Shown here: positions 17,421 through 26,752 of the stretch, in pieces
Layout: the number at the start of each line of letters is the position of its first letter
Numbering within the stretch: the first letter of the stretch is position 1
Assembly: GCF_039993895.1 (NCBI RefSeq)
Contig: NZ_CP121194.1
Span: 3,534,001-3,598,000 of the forward strand
DNA length: 64,000 bases
DNA from: Edaphobacter paludis
GTDB taxonomy: Bacteria > Acidobacteriota > Terriglobia > Terriglobales > Acidobacteriaceae
Reading direction: 5' to 3'
Program-made: the position numbers and the translations under genes
Notes under the pieces: model-generated
Database searches by the model: none
The model's input: only the letters and a program-made list of their open reading frames with translations
What the model was told of the DNA's origin: nothing

Positions 17421-18644
17421 TTACCTTTCCGAAACCACTCCTGGGTCACTCAAGCATGCTTTGATTAGCCGCTTCGCAGGTCGTTCCATCAAGACCCAAC
17501 CCAACCCGGCAAGGAACCCAAGTACTATCCCGCCAAGAACAATGAGTTTTCGAGGGGGGCCTGCCTTCCGTTCCGGCACGATTGCTCGATCCACAATTTG
17601 AAATTGTGGCCCGGGATCAAGTGATTCTATGCGCGCTCTTTCATACTGCTGCGTAAGAGTATCGTAGAGCGTTTCGTTCAGTTTTACATCTCGCATTTTC
17701 CGCACAAGTTCCATCGCCAGTCCAGGCAAGGCGGCTGACGATGCCAGCCCTGTTCCCGGCTTCTGTTTCGCCGAGTCCGCTTGCTGTCGTTCCAGTTGAG
17801 CCCGGAGTTCCGCGAGCTCCGCGCGGGCTTGCATCACTTGTGGATTGTCTTCTGTTGCACCCATCCGCATGCCTGAGAGCTTCGCCTCCGCACTTCCAAT
17901 CGCGGCCTGTAGATCGACAATCGTTCTCAAACCGGCCTGGGCCGTGCCCTCAGGTAAGACAATCCCTGTTTTTTCTTCAGTTTGCTTTAGAGCAACCTCG
18001 GCTGCATCGAGTGCCTCTTTCTGACTCTCCATCTGTTCTTCATAGAAGGCCCGTCGATGCGTAGACGACGACGCAACCATTGAACCGTTCAAGCGATAAA
18101 GGGCCTCCAGATACGCGTTCGCAATATTCGCCGCGAGCTTCGGGTCTTTGGCGGAGACCTCTATTGAAATCAAAGAATTCTTGTCAACTTTAAATTTTGC
18201 TTTCCCCTTTAGCGTGTTGCGAGCATCGACCTTTTTTTTTGCATGGTAAATTGCCATGAGGCCAAGATGATCGATCACGTCGTCCTCGACCGACCTGCTC
18301 GCAAGCATGCCGAGATACATATCGCTGGGGTCTTGCTGAAGCAATAAAGCGGCTCCTGCGCCTCCCGCGCTACCTCCAGCCCCTGATAAATTGGGAATCA
18401 TGGTGTCCGATGCCCGGGGCGGCAGAAAGACAGCATCCGCAGCGTACCACTGGGGCCAAGCGAAGGCGATCAAAATTCCCAGTACGAGCCCGGCCAATGT
18501 GCATGCGTAAACCACACGGCGGCTCCGCAATACTCCGCGTATCGCGCTTATCAGATTCCACTCCACTTCATCGTCCCTGACAGCCTTTGCCATTGGCACG
18601 TCCGAGTGTCCTGCTTCTCCAAGTATCATTGACTCGCCATTCAC
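17421..18644 (-). CDS. Polysaccharide chain-length determinant (Wzz/GumC-type, no kinase)
   Basis: Polysaccharide co-polymerase of the inner membrane. A first membrane segment at residues 47-68 (VVYACTLAGLVLGILIAFAW) is followed by a periplasmic domain with long coiled-coil stretches (about residues 205-290, many E/Q/A/L heptads). A second membrane segment lies near residues 368-390 (LIVLGGIVLGFLAGLGWVLM), preceded by the Pro-rich ERKAGPPRK typical of PCP proteins. The protein ends soon after, so no tyrosine autokinase domain is attached, unlike Wzc. The start is a GTG sharing one base with the upstream stop (TAGTG); an ATG five codons later is an alternative. It controls polymer length together with the Wzy-like protein. 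Confidence 0.88.
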   Translation of the reverse strand: MNGESMILGEAGHSDVPMAKAVRDDEVEWNLISAIRGVLRSRRVVYACTLAGLVLGILIAFAWPQWYAADAVFLPPRASDTMIPNLSGAGGSAGGAGAALLLQQDPSDMYLGMLASRSVEDDVIDHLGLMAIYHAKKKVDARNTLKGKAKFKVDKNSLISIEVSAKDPKLAANIANAYLEALYRLNGSMVASSSTHRRAFYEEQMESQKEALDAAEVALKQTEEKTGIVLPEGTAQAGLRTIVDLQAAIGSAEAKLSGMRMGATEDNPQVMQARAELAELRAQLERQQADSAKQKPGTGLASSAALPGLAMELVRKMRDVKLNETLYDTLTQQYERARIESLDPGPQFQIVDRAIVPERKAGPPRKLIVLGGIVLGFLAGLGWVLMERPAKRLIKACLSDPGVVSER

Positions 18645-21403
18645 TACTTCAACAAATTAATTGCTGCGATACCGATCCCAAATTGACTGACGATCGTCCC
18701 GATATCAATCAGATTCCGCATGATCGACATCCTCTGAAGCTGCGGTGGAATTACGATAGTATCGCCAGGAAAGATCGTAGCTTTCTTGATGTTCCCATAT
18801 TGCTGGCTGTAGACCGATCCGTCAGCACGCAGCACAAACGCGTGCTTCATATCCGCCTGACGATCAGGGCCGCCTGCTTCTCGAAGGTAGTCGATCGTGC
18901 GCTCTCCCCGCTTGAAGAGGAAGGCATTTGCGCTGTAAACTTCACCTTCGACGCTGACAGTTGCTGGAACCTTGGGCACAACGAACCGATCGCCGTCCTC
19001 CAGCGCCAAATCTGGAACGCTATCCGCTCCGCGACTATCTGGCTTCAGCTGAAGCACGATCCTTCCATTCGGCTGTGCCCGCCTTAATTGAGCAATAGAT
19101 GTCTGCGCACTTGAAGCCGCTGCGGTGGCCGCGGCTGCATCCTGCGCATTGAGCGCCGTCGCGTTACCTGCCGCGGACGCCGTAGCGGCCTGTACTTCCA
19201 ACTGGTCGGCATACTCATTCAAACGCTGCTGCTGCACCCGTCGCGTCGATTCTCGCGTAAACTCCGACGCATACAGATAAGCATCCGGAGTAAAGCCTCC
19301 CGCCCGCCGCAGCAACTGTCTCAGGGTTTCTCCGGGCCTCACACTATAGACCCCGGCACCCACAAACTCACCCTCCAGACGTACAAACCTGGTCTGCTCA
19401 GACGTGGGCACTCGAATATCCGCAGTCGAAAAAATGGTCACTACATCACCGGGCTGCAGTTCCAGATTCTGGGATTGATCGCCATCCAGAATCACTTTGC
19501 CCAAGTTGAATGGCAGCAGGGATGTTTTCAATGTTGTGGCGTTCTGCCGTTCGATCACCGCGTAGCTCCAATCAATATCGGGAGCACTCAAAACTACGTT
19601 CGTCTTTACAGGAAACCGGCCAACTCCTCCCGTCAAAGCCTCGCCGACTGAATTCCCTCCTGCACTCGTATTGGGCGTTCCCCTTTGCGCAGGATTAGTT
19701 TGGTTCGGAGTCGATGAAGATGATTGTCCGGGAGCAGGAGGCATTTGGTTCGGAGCTTCGCCGCCGTATTGGTCCTGATAGTTGCCGTATTGATCCTGAA
19801 CAACACCATATTGGTCCTGAACAACATACTGGTTTTGATCAGCACCATATTGGTTGACCTCACCCTGATCAGCAATTGAATTCGATTGCGTCCCCATACT
19901 ATTCAGTTGTTGCGGCGAGCGATTTTGCAACGTCGAACTATAGGGGCTATAGACACTTCTCGGCTGCAGCACACCTTGAGCATCTCGCACGGGCTCGGGC
20001 TCATAGTTGACCGTCATTTGCCCGAGATCGTTTTTTCTTTGCCAGAAACTCCGCGTAATAAGTGCATCCTTGTTCGGGATCAGGTCGCTTACCCTCATCC
20101 CAGGGTGCCAGACATATCGCCCTGGATTCGCAACATTCCCTCGCAAGGTCACAGCATCTTTGAACCGGTCGACAATTGCATTGATAGTAACAATGTCCCC
20201 ATCCTGTATTTTAAACGGGCTGGATTCCGATAAATTGACTTCCAGAATGCTGCGTACAACATGGTCATAGATGCGCTCTACGCGGGCCTGCGAGTTCACG
20301 GCGATGTTTGTTCGACCGCCAGCTAACTTAAGAACCTGCTCGATCGTTGTCTCATCCCGAAGTTCATAGATCGCAGGATTATTAACACTACCAACCACCG
20401 CAATCTGCTTGCCCGCGGGGGGAATGAAGATTACATCTCCGGATGACAATTGCACATCATTGCTCTTATCGCCATGCAGCAACATGTCGTACAGATCGAA
20501 ATGAACAATTGTTTTTCCCCCGCGTTTCACTTGAATATCACGCAGGCTTCCCTGTGGCTTCGGTCCTCCGGAAAGGAAAAGGGCATTCAGCAAAGTGCTC
20601 AACGAACTGATCGTATAGCTGCCAGGCATTTGGGCCTCACCCACCACAAATACCTGGATTGATCGCAGTTGCCCCATGTTCACATTCAGGTCAAAGTTGC
20701 GGTAGACCCTGGCCAATTGAGAACGCAGAAAATCCGTCAGCTGGTCAAAACGTAAGCCGGCAACATGAATCGTTCCAGCTCCGGGCAATGAAATTGCTCC
20801 CGTTCGATCTACGGTAAACGTCTCGCGCAGATTGACCTGGCCCCAAATCTGCAAGCGCAATTGATCTCCGGGCCCGATAACATAATCTGGCGTAACCGCT
20901 ATATCTCCGACGGGAGCAAATGTGGAAGGGAGAGCATTGGCAAAGGTTGAAGCACCAAAGATAGGCAACGTCCGTCCGGTCGTGGCAGCCACCATTTGCT
21001 GAAACTCTGTGGGACCGGGCTTTCGTCGCAATCCCAAAATCCGCTGCTGGTTCCTGAGTGCTTCCTGTTGAAGCCGCTGTGCCTGGGTCAGGTTTTGCGT
21101 GCCAGTGGATATGCCTGTCGACGGGTTCGTCAGATCGTTACTATTTTGTAATGTGCCCGGCGAAGTCGCGCCAGAATAGGACGTTCCTGCCGGAACAGTG
21201 GGCGGGTAAGCCTGCGGAAGCAGCTCAGGAGTTTGACCCTGGTCCGTATACAGACCCTGTTGCTGGCCGTTACCATGACGCACTCCAACGCCCGCGAAGA
21301 GAAGGCTGAAAATCAGGAGACTAATCGGCCAGCGACCGGTCATTTTAGAAGAACAATTCGTATGTGCCGCTGTCACGGATGCCAGATTCTCGTCTTTGCT
21401 CAT
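18644..21403 (-). CDS. Polysaccharide export outer-membrane protein, multi-SLBB
   Basis: Large (919 aa) OPX/Wza-type secretin-like export protein. A hydrophobic signal lies at residues 24-40; Met21 may be the true start. A Poly_export domain covers about residues 172-245 (PDYVIGPGDQLRLQIWGQ). SLBB-type repeats follow from about 248 (IQVFVVGEAQMPGSYTISS), 333 (IAVVGSVNNPAIYEL), 417 (AVTLRGNVANPGRYVWHPG), 672 (FVRLEGEFVGAGVYSVRPG) and near 845 (TVSVEGEVYSANAFLFKRG). Between them, residues 516-548 hold a Gln/Tyr/Asp-rich tandem repeat, and residues 740-770 are Ala-rich. No lipobox cysteine is seen, unlike E. coli Wza. It is the first gene of the six-gene operon and shares one base with the next. 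Confidence 0.9.
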   Translation of the reverse strand: MSKDENLASVTAAHTNCSSKMTGRWPISLLIFSLLFAGVGVRHGNGQQQGLYTDQGQTPELLPQAYPPTVPAGTSYSGATSPGTLQNSNDLTNPSTGISTGTQNLTQAQRLQQEALRNQQRILGLRRKPGPTEFQQMVAATTGRTLPIFGASTFANALPSTFAPVGDIAVTPDYVIGPGDQLRLQIWGQVNLRETFTVDRTGAISLPGAGTIHVAGLRFDQLTDFLRSQLARVYRNFDLNVNMGQLRSIQVFVVGEAQMPGSYTISSLSTLLNALFLSGGPKPQGSLRDIQVKRGGKTIVHFDLYDMLLHGDKSNDVQLSSGDVIFIPPAGKQIAVVGSVNNPAIYELRDETTIEQVLKLAGGRTNIAVNSQARVERIYDHVVRSILEVNLSESSPFKIQDGDIVTINAIVDRFKDAVTLRGNVANPGRYVWHPGMRVSDLIPNKDALITRSFWQRKNDLGQMTVNYEPEPVRDAQGVLQPRSVYSPYSSTLQNRSPQQLNSMGTQSNSIADQGEVNQYGADQNQYVVQDQYGVVQDQYGNYQDQYGGEAPNQMPPAPGQSSSSTPNQTNPAQRGTPNTSAGGNSVGEALTGGVGRFPVKTNVVLSAPDIDWSYAVIERQNATTLKTSLLPFNLGKVILDGDQSQNLELQPGDVVTIFSTADIRVPTSEQTRFVRLEGEFVGAGVYSVRPGETLRQLLRRAGGFTPDAYLYASEFTRESTRRVQQQRLNEYADQLEVQAATASAAGNATALNAQDAAAATAAASSAQTSIAQLRRAQPNGRIVLQLKPDSRGADSVPDLALEDGDRFVVPKVPATVSVEGEVYSANAFLFKRGERTIDYLREAGGPDRQADMKHAFVLRADGSVYSQQYGNIKKATIFPGDTIVIPPQLQRMSIMRNLIDIGTIVSQFGIGIAAINLLK
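19760..19861 (-). repeat. In-frame DQYG(x)VQ tandem repeat inside the export protein
   Basis: The coding sequence for about residues 516-548 of the OPX protein is internally repetitive at DNA level (TTGGTCCTGA-type units on the plus strand). It encodes units such as VVQDQYG, VVQDQYG and NYQDQYG. It lies in a low-complexity linker rich in N, Q, P and S between SLBB domains. Confidence 0.75.
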
Positions 21404-21724
21404 AGGAAACTAAAAACACTCAATCGCCAATCTACAAATCTCTCCCTACAGCTTACCGGACTTTTTAGCGATTTGCTCAAAAGCGGGCAGCCGGGCACCT
21501 TCCCGATCATCGAATCAGGTCTTATTCAGGAAAAGGGTGAAATTCGCCGCCACAAATCCAGCTCACATCAAATGATCCTTAGAACGACCCAACCGATGAA
21601 ACCCGTGATCCTTAACTTCATGGAGATATAGTGATCCGTTCCGTCGGTGCAAACTGACGTTACCTCACGATCAAAGCCCCGCACATGGCGAACATGTGCG
21701 GGGCTTTGATGTTAGTAACTTTGC
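21404..21724. other. Spacer upstream of the export operon
   Basis: About 320 bases between the start of the export gene and the end of the TonB receptor gene, both on the minus strand. The promoter of the six-gene operon must lie here. Apart from the strong hairpin at 21670-21710 nothing was identified. Confidence 0.5.
21670..21710. terminator. Strong intrinsic terminator, 18-bp perfect stem
   Basis: ATCAAAGCCCCGCACATG (21670-21687) pairs perfectly with 21693-21710 around a five-base loop GCGAA. It lies 15 bases beyond the stop of the TonB receptor gene on the minus strand and separates it from the export operon. The stem ends in AAAG/CTTT, giving T-rich flanks in both directions. Confidence 0.85.
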
Positions 21725-24700
21725 TTAGAAGGCGTAACGGAGACTGAACTGGAGCTGACGCTCGGAGGCATAAGTGTTGCCCTTTGCGTTGACACGACCG
21801 AAGGTGCTGCTTGTCGGGTTCGTGTCCGGGTTGTCCAGGTTGGGATGGTTAAGATAGTTGAAGGCCTCGGCGCGGAAGATCAACTCGTGATTTTCGTGGT
21901 TGGGGATAACATGCATTCCCTTTTCCAGAGCTGCACTGAAGCTCTGAAAGCCTGGGCCATAGACATTGTTACGAGAGCCGCGTGGAGCGAAGGTGCCGGC
22001 TGCTGCGTGAGAGTAAACACCGGGTTCGAACCACTGGTTAGTGTTCTGGCCTCCGGCGAACTGATGGAAGAGTTTAGGGCTGCGGCTATGTGCCCAGAGC
22101 TGGTTGCCCGAGCCTGGCCCGACACCCGCATAGTCGTTACCCTGCGAGACACTAAGCGGCTGCCCCGACTGTCCCTGAATAGTCCCGGAGAACTGCCAGT
22201 TGCCGAGCGAACTCCGTACCAGGCGATTGGTGGCATGGGTGGCGTAAGGAATGTTCCAGACGTAGTTGATGACCAGCACATTGCGAGTATCAAAGTCGCT
22301 GGGACCATAGAAGATGCTCTTGTCGTATACGTTGGGCAAGCTCGTGCCGTTCGAGGAACCGAAGTCCATGCTCTTGGACCAGGTGTAAGCCACTCCAAAG
22401 AGCAGCCCCTTGACCAGACGCCGCTTGAAATTGGCCTGCATCGAGTGGTAGATGGATGCGCCCGCATTCTCTGACTCGATGATCGTCGAATAGCCCTTGT
22501 AAGGACGAAGAGCATCGGGGGATTTGACGGTCGGATTGGCTTGAACGGTACCAGGTTGGAGTTGGTTGATGTTGCCTAGCTGTTCGAGGTGAATACCGCG
22601 GCGTCCAACGTAGGCAAGGGTAAAGGTCCCGACGTCGTGGAACTCCTGCTCGAAAGTCAGGTTCCATCCGTAGGAATTGGGGCTGGGGTAGTTGTACGAA
22701 TGCGAGGTGAACGAAAGCGGAGTATTGTTCGTTCCGATGCCGCCAGGATTGTCAACGCTGCCGTCAGTAACGGTGGAGGACGGTTGGAATGGTGCATTTC
22801 CACCGACCTGCACGTTATCGCTGATACCGAGCCGCTGAACGTAACGACCGCCGCCACCGCGAATGACAGCATTCGGGCTGATCTGGTAGGCGAAGCCAAC
22901 ACGCGGCTGAATGTCCGTATACACAGTCGGGTTGTAGCCGCGGGGAAGGTTGTGGAAGTTGGCGGAATAGCCATTGGCGAGGATAGCGTCCGGCACATGC
23001 CCCTTGGCTACACTCGGAAAACCGTTGCCCGGGATGACGACGCCATTAAGAGCCGTGCCTCCCGTTGTAAAGCCGGTATTCGGATCTACGGTGGGGGCAT
23101 TCGCTGGATTGTAGTAGACAGGATTGAAGAAGGACTGGTTGCCCCAGATCGCATAGTAAGGGGTGTTGATGGTGTACCGGATACCGTACTCAAGCAGCAG
23201 TTTCGGTGTGACCCGCCAGTCGTCCTGAGCAAAACCGGAAAACATGTTGCTGCGGAAGAGCGTGTAAGAACGCTGGCCGATCTCTCCGTAAGTATCGAAG
23301 AGGCCAAGGGCGGCGTTTGCGACTGCAGCCTTTGACGTCTGTGAGATGCCACCACGCGTATCGGTGAAGGTGAAGAGTCCGTTCTGGTTGTTGGTAGAAC
23401 CCGGGATCGTGCTGCTTACGTTGATCTGGTCGAAGTTGTTTTCGCCGGAGTACTCCCAGAGGCCACCGAATTTAAGGGTGTGATTTCCAATCAACTTGGT
23501 GAGGTTGTCTGCAAGGTCATAGACGATTCCACCCGAGCGCGAAGGATAGGGACCGCCATCGAGTGTGCCGAAGTTTGCGATGTTGATGGTCGGAATCTTG
23601 TTGGGGAGTACCTTGACGGCACCATTGTAGAGGAAGGGGTAGTTGATTCCGTACTTGGTGCGGTCGTAGAGCCCCTTCGATGTGTCGATGCCGATGTTTA
23701 CATGGTCGGCGGCGCCAGACACGATCAGGTCATTCACGGTCGTGGCATTAATCGTCCAGGTGTAGTGGAAGACACCAACCTGATTTGGCCGGGTGAAGAT
23801 GCGGGGAGTGCGATTGAAATTACCGTAATGCGGCTCGTAATCGTTGTAGTTGTAGTTGAGTATGCTCAAGCGGAAGTGATGCGCATCCGCAGGGACATAG
23901 TCGATCACAACCGAGTCCTTGCGTTGCGCCTCAGTATAGAGAGCTGAGTCAAGCCAGTTGTAGCCGGGCGCGTTGGTATTGGCCGTCGGATAGGCATTGA
24001 GCAAACCTAGACCATTAGGGCTCAGATCCGACTGGGGGATGACGTCATTGGCATACGCAACTCCGGTGTTCGGGTTAACGATCTGCACCGGCTTGCTGTA
24101 AAAGATGTTGGGTCCCAGTAACTCGCTGAAGTTGCCTGTTCGCATGAGATTCGTAGGCACCTTCTGTGTCGCCAGATCATCATGGTTGTAGCGAGTGTAT
24201 TCCTGACCGACCAGGAAGAAGAGCTTCTTACGGTCCTTGTTGAAGTGGCCGGGAATGTAGAGTGGTCCGTTGAGATTCCATCCGAATTGGTTGTAGCGGA
24301 ACGCTTGGCGCTTGAGACCGGAGAAGTTACGGCTCCAGGTGTTGGCGTTGAGCGCGGTATTGCGGAAATACTCGAAAGCACTGCCATGAAACTCGCTCGT
24401 GCCGCTCTTGGGTACGATCCGGATTTGACCGCCGGAGGTCCGGCCGTACTCGGCAGGATAGCTCGTGGTAAGAATCTGCTCCTGCGAAGTTGAGTCCACA
24501 TCGGCAACGCCAACGCTGGTGCCGTTCGCGCGGGTGCGGACCATCGGCGCACCGTCGAAGGTGATCACGCTCTCCTGGTTGCGGGCGCCATTAACGTTGA
24601 TGTTGTTGTCGAGGCCAAAACCAAAGGCTGCCATGGATTGTCGGCGAACGACTCCCGGCTCGAGCTGGGAAAGGTAGAGCGGGTTGCGGCCGTTGAGCTG

Positions 24701-25165
24701 GATGCTCTTGACCTGCTCCTGGGTGACGAGTTGGCCTACCGAGGCACTCTCAGTCTGAATGGCGTTGGCGCCGGCTTCAACGGTGACTTCCGTGCTGGTA
24801 TTGCCCACCTTCATGGAGATGTCGACACGACGGCCGATACTGGGATCGACATGCACGTTGTCAAGCGTCGTACTTTGAAATCCGGGCGCCTCGACACGGA
24901 TACTGTAGTCACCCGATGTGAGGTTTGGGATAGTAAAGCTGCCCTTATCGCCGCTGGTGGTCTGCTGTTCTCCCTGCGTGGCGTCGTTGTGAACGACCAC
25001 TTTTGCGTTGGGGACCACGGCCCCGGATGCGTCCGTGATAGTGCCCGACAGAGAAGAAGAATCTGATTGCGCAATGGCCGAGACGCCAATGCTGAAGAAG
25101 CACGCGACGATGAGTGACAACACGAAGCGAGAGATTGATTTTTTGCTGTTCAAAACAGCCTCCAT
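21725..25165 (-). CDS. TonB-dependent receptor, Oar-like, with carboxypeptidase regulatory domain
   Basis: Outer-membrane receptor of 1146 aa, of the type expanded in acidobacteria. Signal peptide at residues 1-33 (ending VSAIAQS). A CarboxypepD_reg/Ig-like domain spans about 35-120 (LSGTITDASGAVVPNAKVVV and DYSIRVEAPGFQSTTLDNV). The plug domain spans about 125-255 (QLNGRNPLYLSQLEPGVVRR, ITFDGAPMVRTRANG). A beta-barrel continues to the C-terminal aromatic FSLRYAF. Such proteins take up polymers or oligosaccharides. The gene is divergent from a LacI-family regulator, with a LacI-type palindrome 35 bases before the ATG, so induction by a sugar is likely. An 18-bp terminator follows. Confidence 0.93.
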   Translation of the reverse strand: MEAVLNSKKSISRFVLSLIVACFFSIGVSAIAQSDSSSLSGTITDASGAVVPNAKVVVHNDATQGEQQTTSGDKGSFTIPNLTSGDYSIRVEAPGFQSTTLDNVHVDPSIGRRVDISMKVGNTSTEVTVEAGANAIQTESASVGQLVTQEQVKSIQLNGRNPLYLSQLEPGVVRRQSMAAFGFGLDNNINVNGARNQESVITFDGAPMVRTRANGTSVGVADVDSTSQEQILTTSYPAEYGRTSGGQIRIVPKSGTSEFHGSAFEYFRNTALNANTWSRNFSGLKRQAFRYNQFGWNLNGPLYIPGHFNKDRKKLFFLVGQEYTRYNHDDLATQKVPTNLMRTGNFSELLGPNIFYSKPVQIVNPNTGVAYANDVIPQSDLSPNGLGLLNAYPTANTNAPGYNWLDSALYTEAQRKDSVVIDYVPADAHHFRLSILNYNYNDYEPHYGNFNRTPRIFTRPNQVGVFHYTWTINATTVNDLIVSGAADHVNIGIDTSKGLYDRTKYGINYPFLYNGAVKVLPNKIPTINIANFGTLDGGPYPSRSGGIVYDLADNLTKLIGNHTLKFGGLWEYSGENNFDQINVSSTIPGSTNNQNGLFTFTDTRGGISQTSKAAVANAALGLFDTYGEIGQRSYTLFRSNMFSGFAQDDWRVTPKLLLEYGIRYTINTPYYAIWGNQSFFNPVYYNPANAPTVDPNTGFTTGGTALNGVVIPGNGFPSVAKGHVPDAILANGYSANFHNLPRGYNPTVYTDIQPRVGFAYQISPNAVIRGGGGRYVQRLGISDNVQVGGNAPFQPSSTVTDGSVDNPGGIGTNNTPLSFTSHSYNYPSPNSYGWNLTFEQEFHDVGTFTLAYVGRRGIHLEQLGNINQLQPGTVQANPTVKSPDALRPYKGYSTIIESENAGASIYHSMQANFKRRLVKGLLFGVAYTWSKSMDFGSSNGTSLPNVYDKSIFYGPSDFDTRNVLVINYVWNIPYATHATNRLVRSSLGNWQFSGTIQGQSGQPLSVSQGNDYAGVGPGSGNQLWAHSRSPKLFHQFAGGQNTNQWFEPGVYSHAAAGTFAPRGSRNNVYGPGFQSFSAALEKGMHVIPNHENHELIFRAEAFNYLNHPNLDNPDTNPTSSTFGRVNAKGNTYASERQLQFSLRYAF

Positions 25166-25199
25166 AAATAAAACAAACGACGAGTGGTGTTGAGGTTAC

Positions 25200-25211
25200 G
25201 TTATCGCTAAC
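25200..25211. promoter_or_regulatory. LacI-type operator candidate
   Basis: GTTATCGCTAAC has perfect GTTA/TAAC arms around a central CG, the shape of LacI-family operators (one base from the symmetric GTTAGCGCTAAC on the reverse strand). It lies 35 bases before the ATG of the TonB receptor and in the same divergent region as the LacI regulator gene. A wider pair of arms, GGTTA/TAACC, overlaps it (25194-25212). Confidence 0.6.
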
Positions 25212-25468
25212 CTAATAAGACGTACAGCGATTTGTAATAAAGCGGAATGGGAAAGTCAAGGGGTAATGAAATACCCGCAGAAAAGAGCAATAAAGAGATA
25301 CACGCGCATCTTTAAACTCTTGTGTCGGGCTGGTTGCGCTATCACGATGAAGGATCAGATTTACGCCCTCTAATTTTATCTGTCAACAGAAAAATCGTAT
25401 GTCTGATCTATATTGAAACTGAGTATTGTGAGTAATGTGTTAACTCTCTCATAAAAAACGGTCAAAAG

Positions 25469-26500
25469 GTGCGCGTGCGCAAGTCACTACCAAAAAAGAA
25501 AGCCACTCTGGAGGATGTCGCCCGGGCCGCCGGTGTTGGTCCCATGACGGTCTCCCGCACAATCAACGGCCACCCCTATGTTGCAACGGAAACAGCGAAG
25601 AGAGTTCTCGCTGCCGTTCGTCAATTGGGATATCGACCAAATCATGCCGCTCGCGTCTTGACCGGTCAACTCTCAAAAACCATCGGCCTCATCGTTCCCG
25701 ACCTGGCTGATTCGTTTTTTTCCATTGTTAGCCACGCCGTTCAGGAAGCCGCCCGTGAGGCAGGATACATTGCGTGGTTAGCTGCCTCCAATGGCGATCC
25801 GTCCATTGAAGAAGCGCAAATCGAAGAGATGACGCACCATCCAGTGGATGGAATTCTGCTCGTTCCGGCGAACAGCCAGAGCAAATATCTGAAAGCCGTA
25901 GTCTCAGGATCGACGCCACTTGTCACGATCGATCGCCCCATTGACGGTGTCCTGACAGACTCTGTTGAGGTGGAAAACCGAGCGGGAGCACGAATCGCAG
26001 TCGAACATCTCATCGGCCACGGCTATAAGAAGATCGCCTGCGTGGTCATGAACTCTCACCTGCAACCGGTGAAGCAACGTATTGCAGGTTACGAAGAGTG
26101 CTTGAGGCATGCAAATCTTTCCCGCAGGAAAGTGGTCTTATCGGACCAGAACGCTCAAGAAGTCTTGTCGAAGCTGTTCGCTTCCCCCGATCGCCCCGAC
26201 GCGTTATTTACCGCAAACAATTCCTCTACGATCTGCGTCATCAAAACACTCAGATCGCTGAAAATTAAAGTTCCAAGAGACGTCGCCTTGATTGGCTTTG
26301 ACGACGTTGACTTCTACACCTTGCTGAACCCTCCGGTGACCACGATACGGCAACCTGCTGTTGAACTTGGGCGCACCTCTACTCGCCTCCTGCTGCAAAA
26401 AATCAAGAGCATGCCCTCAACCTCCAGCGCCAGAACGGTTCTTCCCGTCACTCTGATGATTCGCGAATCCTGCGGATGTAAACAAGAGGTAACGACCTGA
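25469..26500 (+). CDS. LacI-family transcriptional regulator
   Basis: A 343-aa sugar-responsive DNA-binding protein. The helix-turn-helix and hinge are clear at residues 13-65 (TLEDVARAAGVGPMTVSRTI then LGYRPNHAARVL). The periplasmic-binding-protein-like effector domain follows (IGLIVPDLADSFFSIVSHAV, PVDGILLVPA, IACVVMNSHL, VALIGFDDVDFYTLLNPPVT, RESCGCKQE). The annotated GTG at 25469 overlaps the AAAAGG; the GTG two codons later at 25475 has better spacing and may be the real start. It is divergent from the Oar-like receptor and most likely represses it through the palindrome at 25200; the GH2-MFS-glycerate kinase operon may be in the same regulon. The effector is unknown. Confidence 0.93.
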   Translation: MRVRKSLPKKKATLEDVARAAGVGPMTVSRTINGHPYVATETAKRVLAAVRQLGYRPNHAARVLTGQLSKTIGLIVPDLADSFFSIVSHAVQEAAREAGYIAWLAASNGDPSIEEAQIEEMTHHPVDGILLVPANSQSKYLKAVVSGSTPLVTIDRPIDGVLTDSVEVENRAGARIAVEHLIGHGYKKIACVVMNSHLQPVKQRIAGYEECLRHANLSRRKVVLSDQNAQEVLSKLFASPDRPDALFTANNSSTICVIKTLRSLKIKVPRDVALIGFDDVDFYTLLNPPVTTIRQPAVELGRTSTRLLLQKIKSMPSTSSARTVLPVTLMIRESCGCKQEVTT

Positions 26501-26651
26501 AAGACAGAGGCATCATAAGCCGCTGTCTGCTGATCTCCTGAAATTGCTCGTCTCCTGGCGCACATCCCCAGTTCGAAACATCGGATACACTTTTGTAGTG
26601 GTACGCATGCGATACTCAGCGATCGGTTGCGGTTCCACCTTCTGTTAGTCG

Positions 26652-26727
<76 letters not shown>

Positions 26728-26752
26728 TTCACCTTTTCAACACTGGGTAACC

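Noticed and set aside
22589..23335. A 248-codon plus-strand frame inside the first Oar-like receptor gene
   Set aside because: It is a shadow frame with Arg/Val-rich sequence opposite clear receptor coding; no ribosome-binding site.
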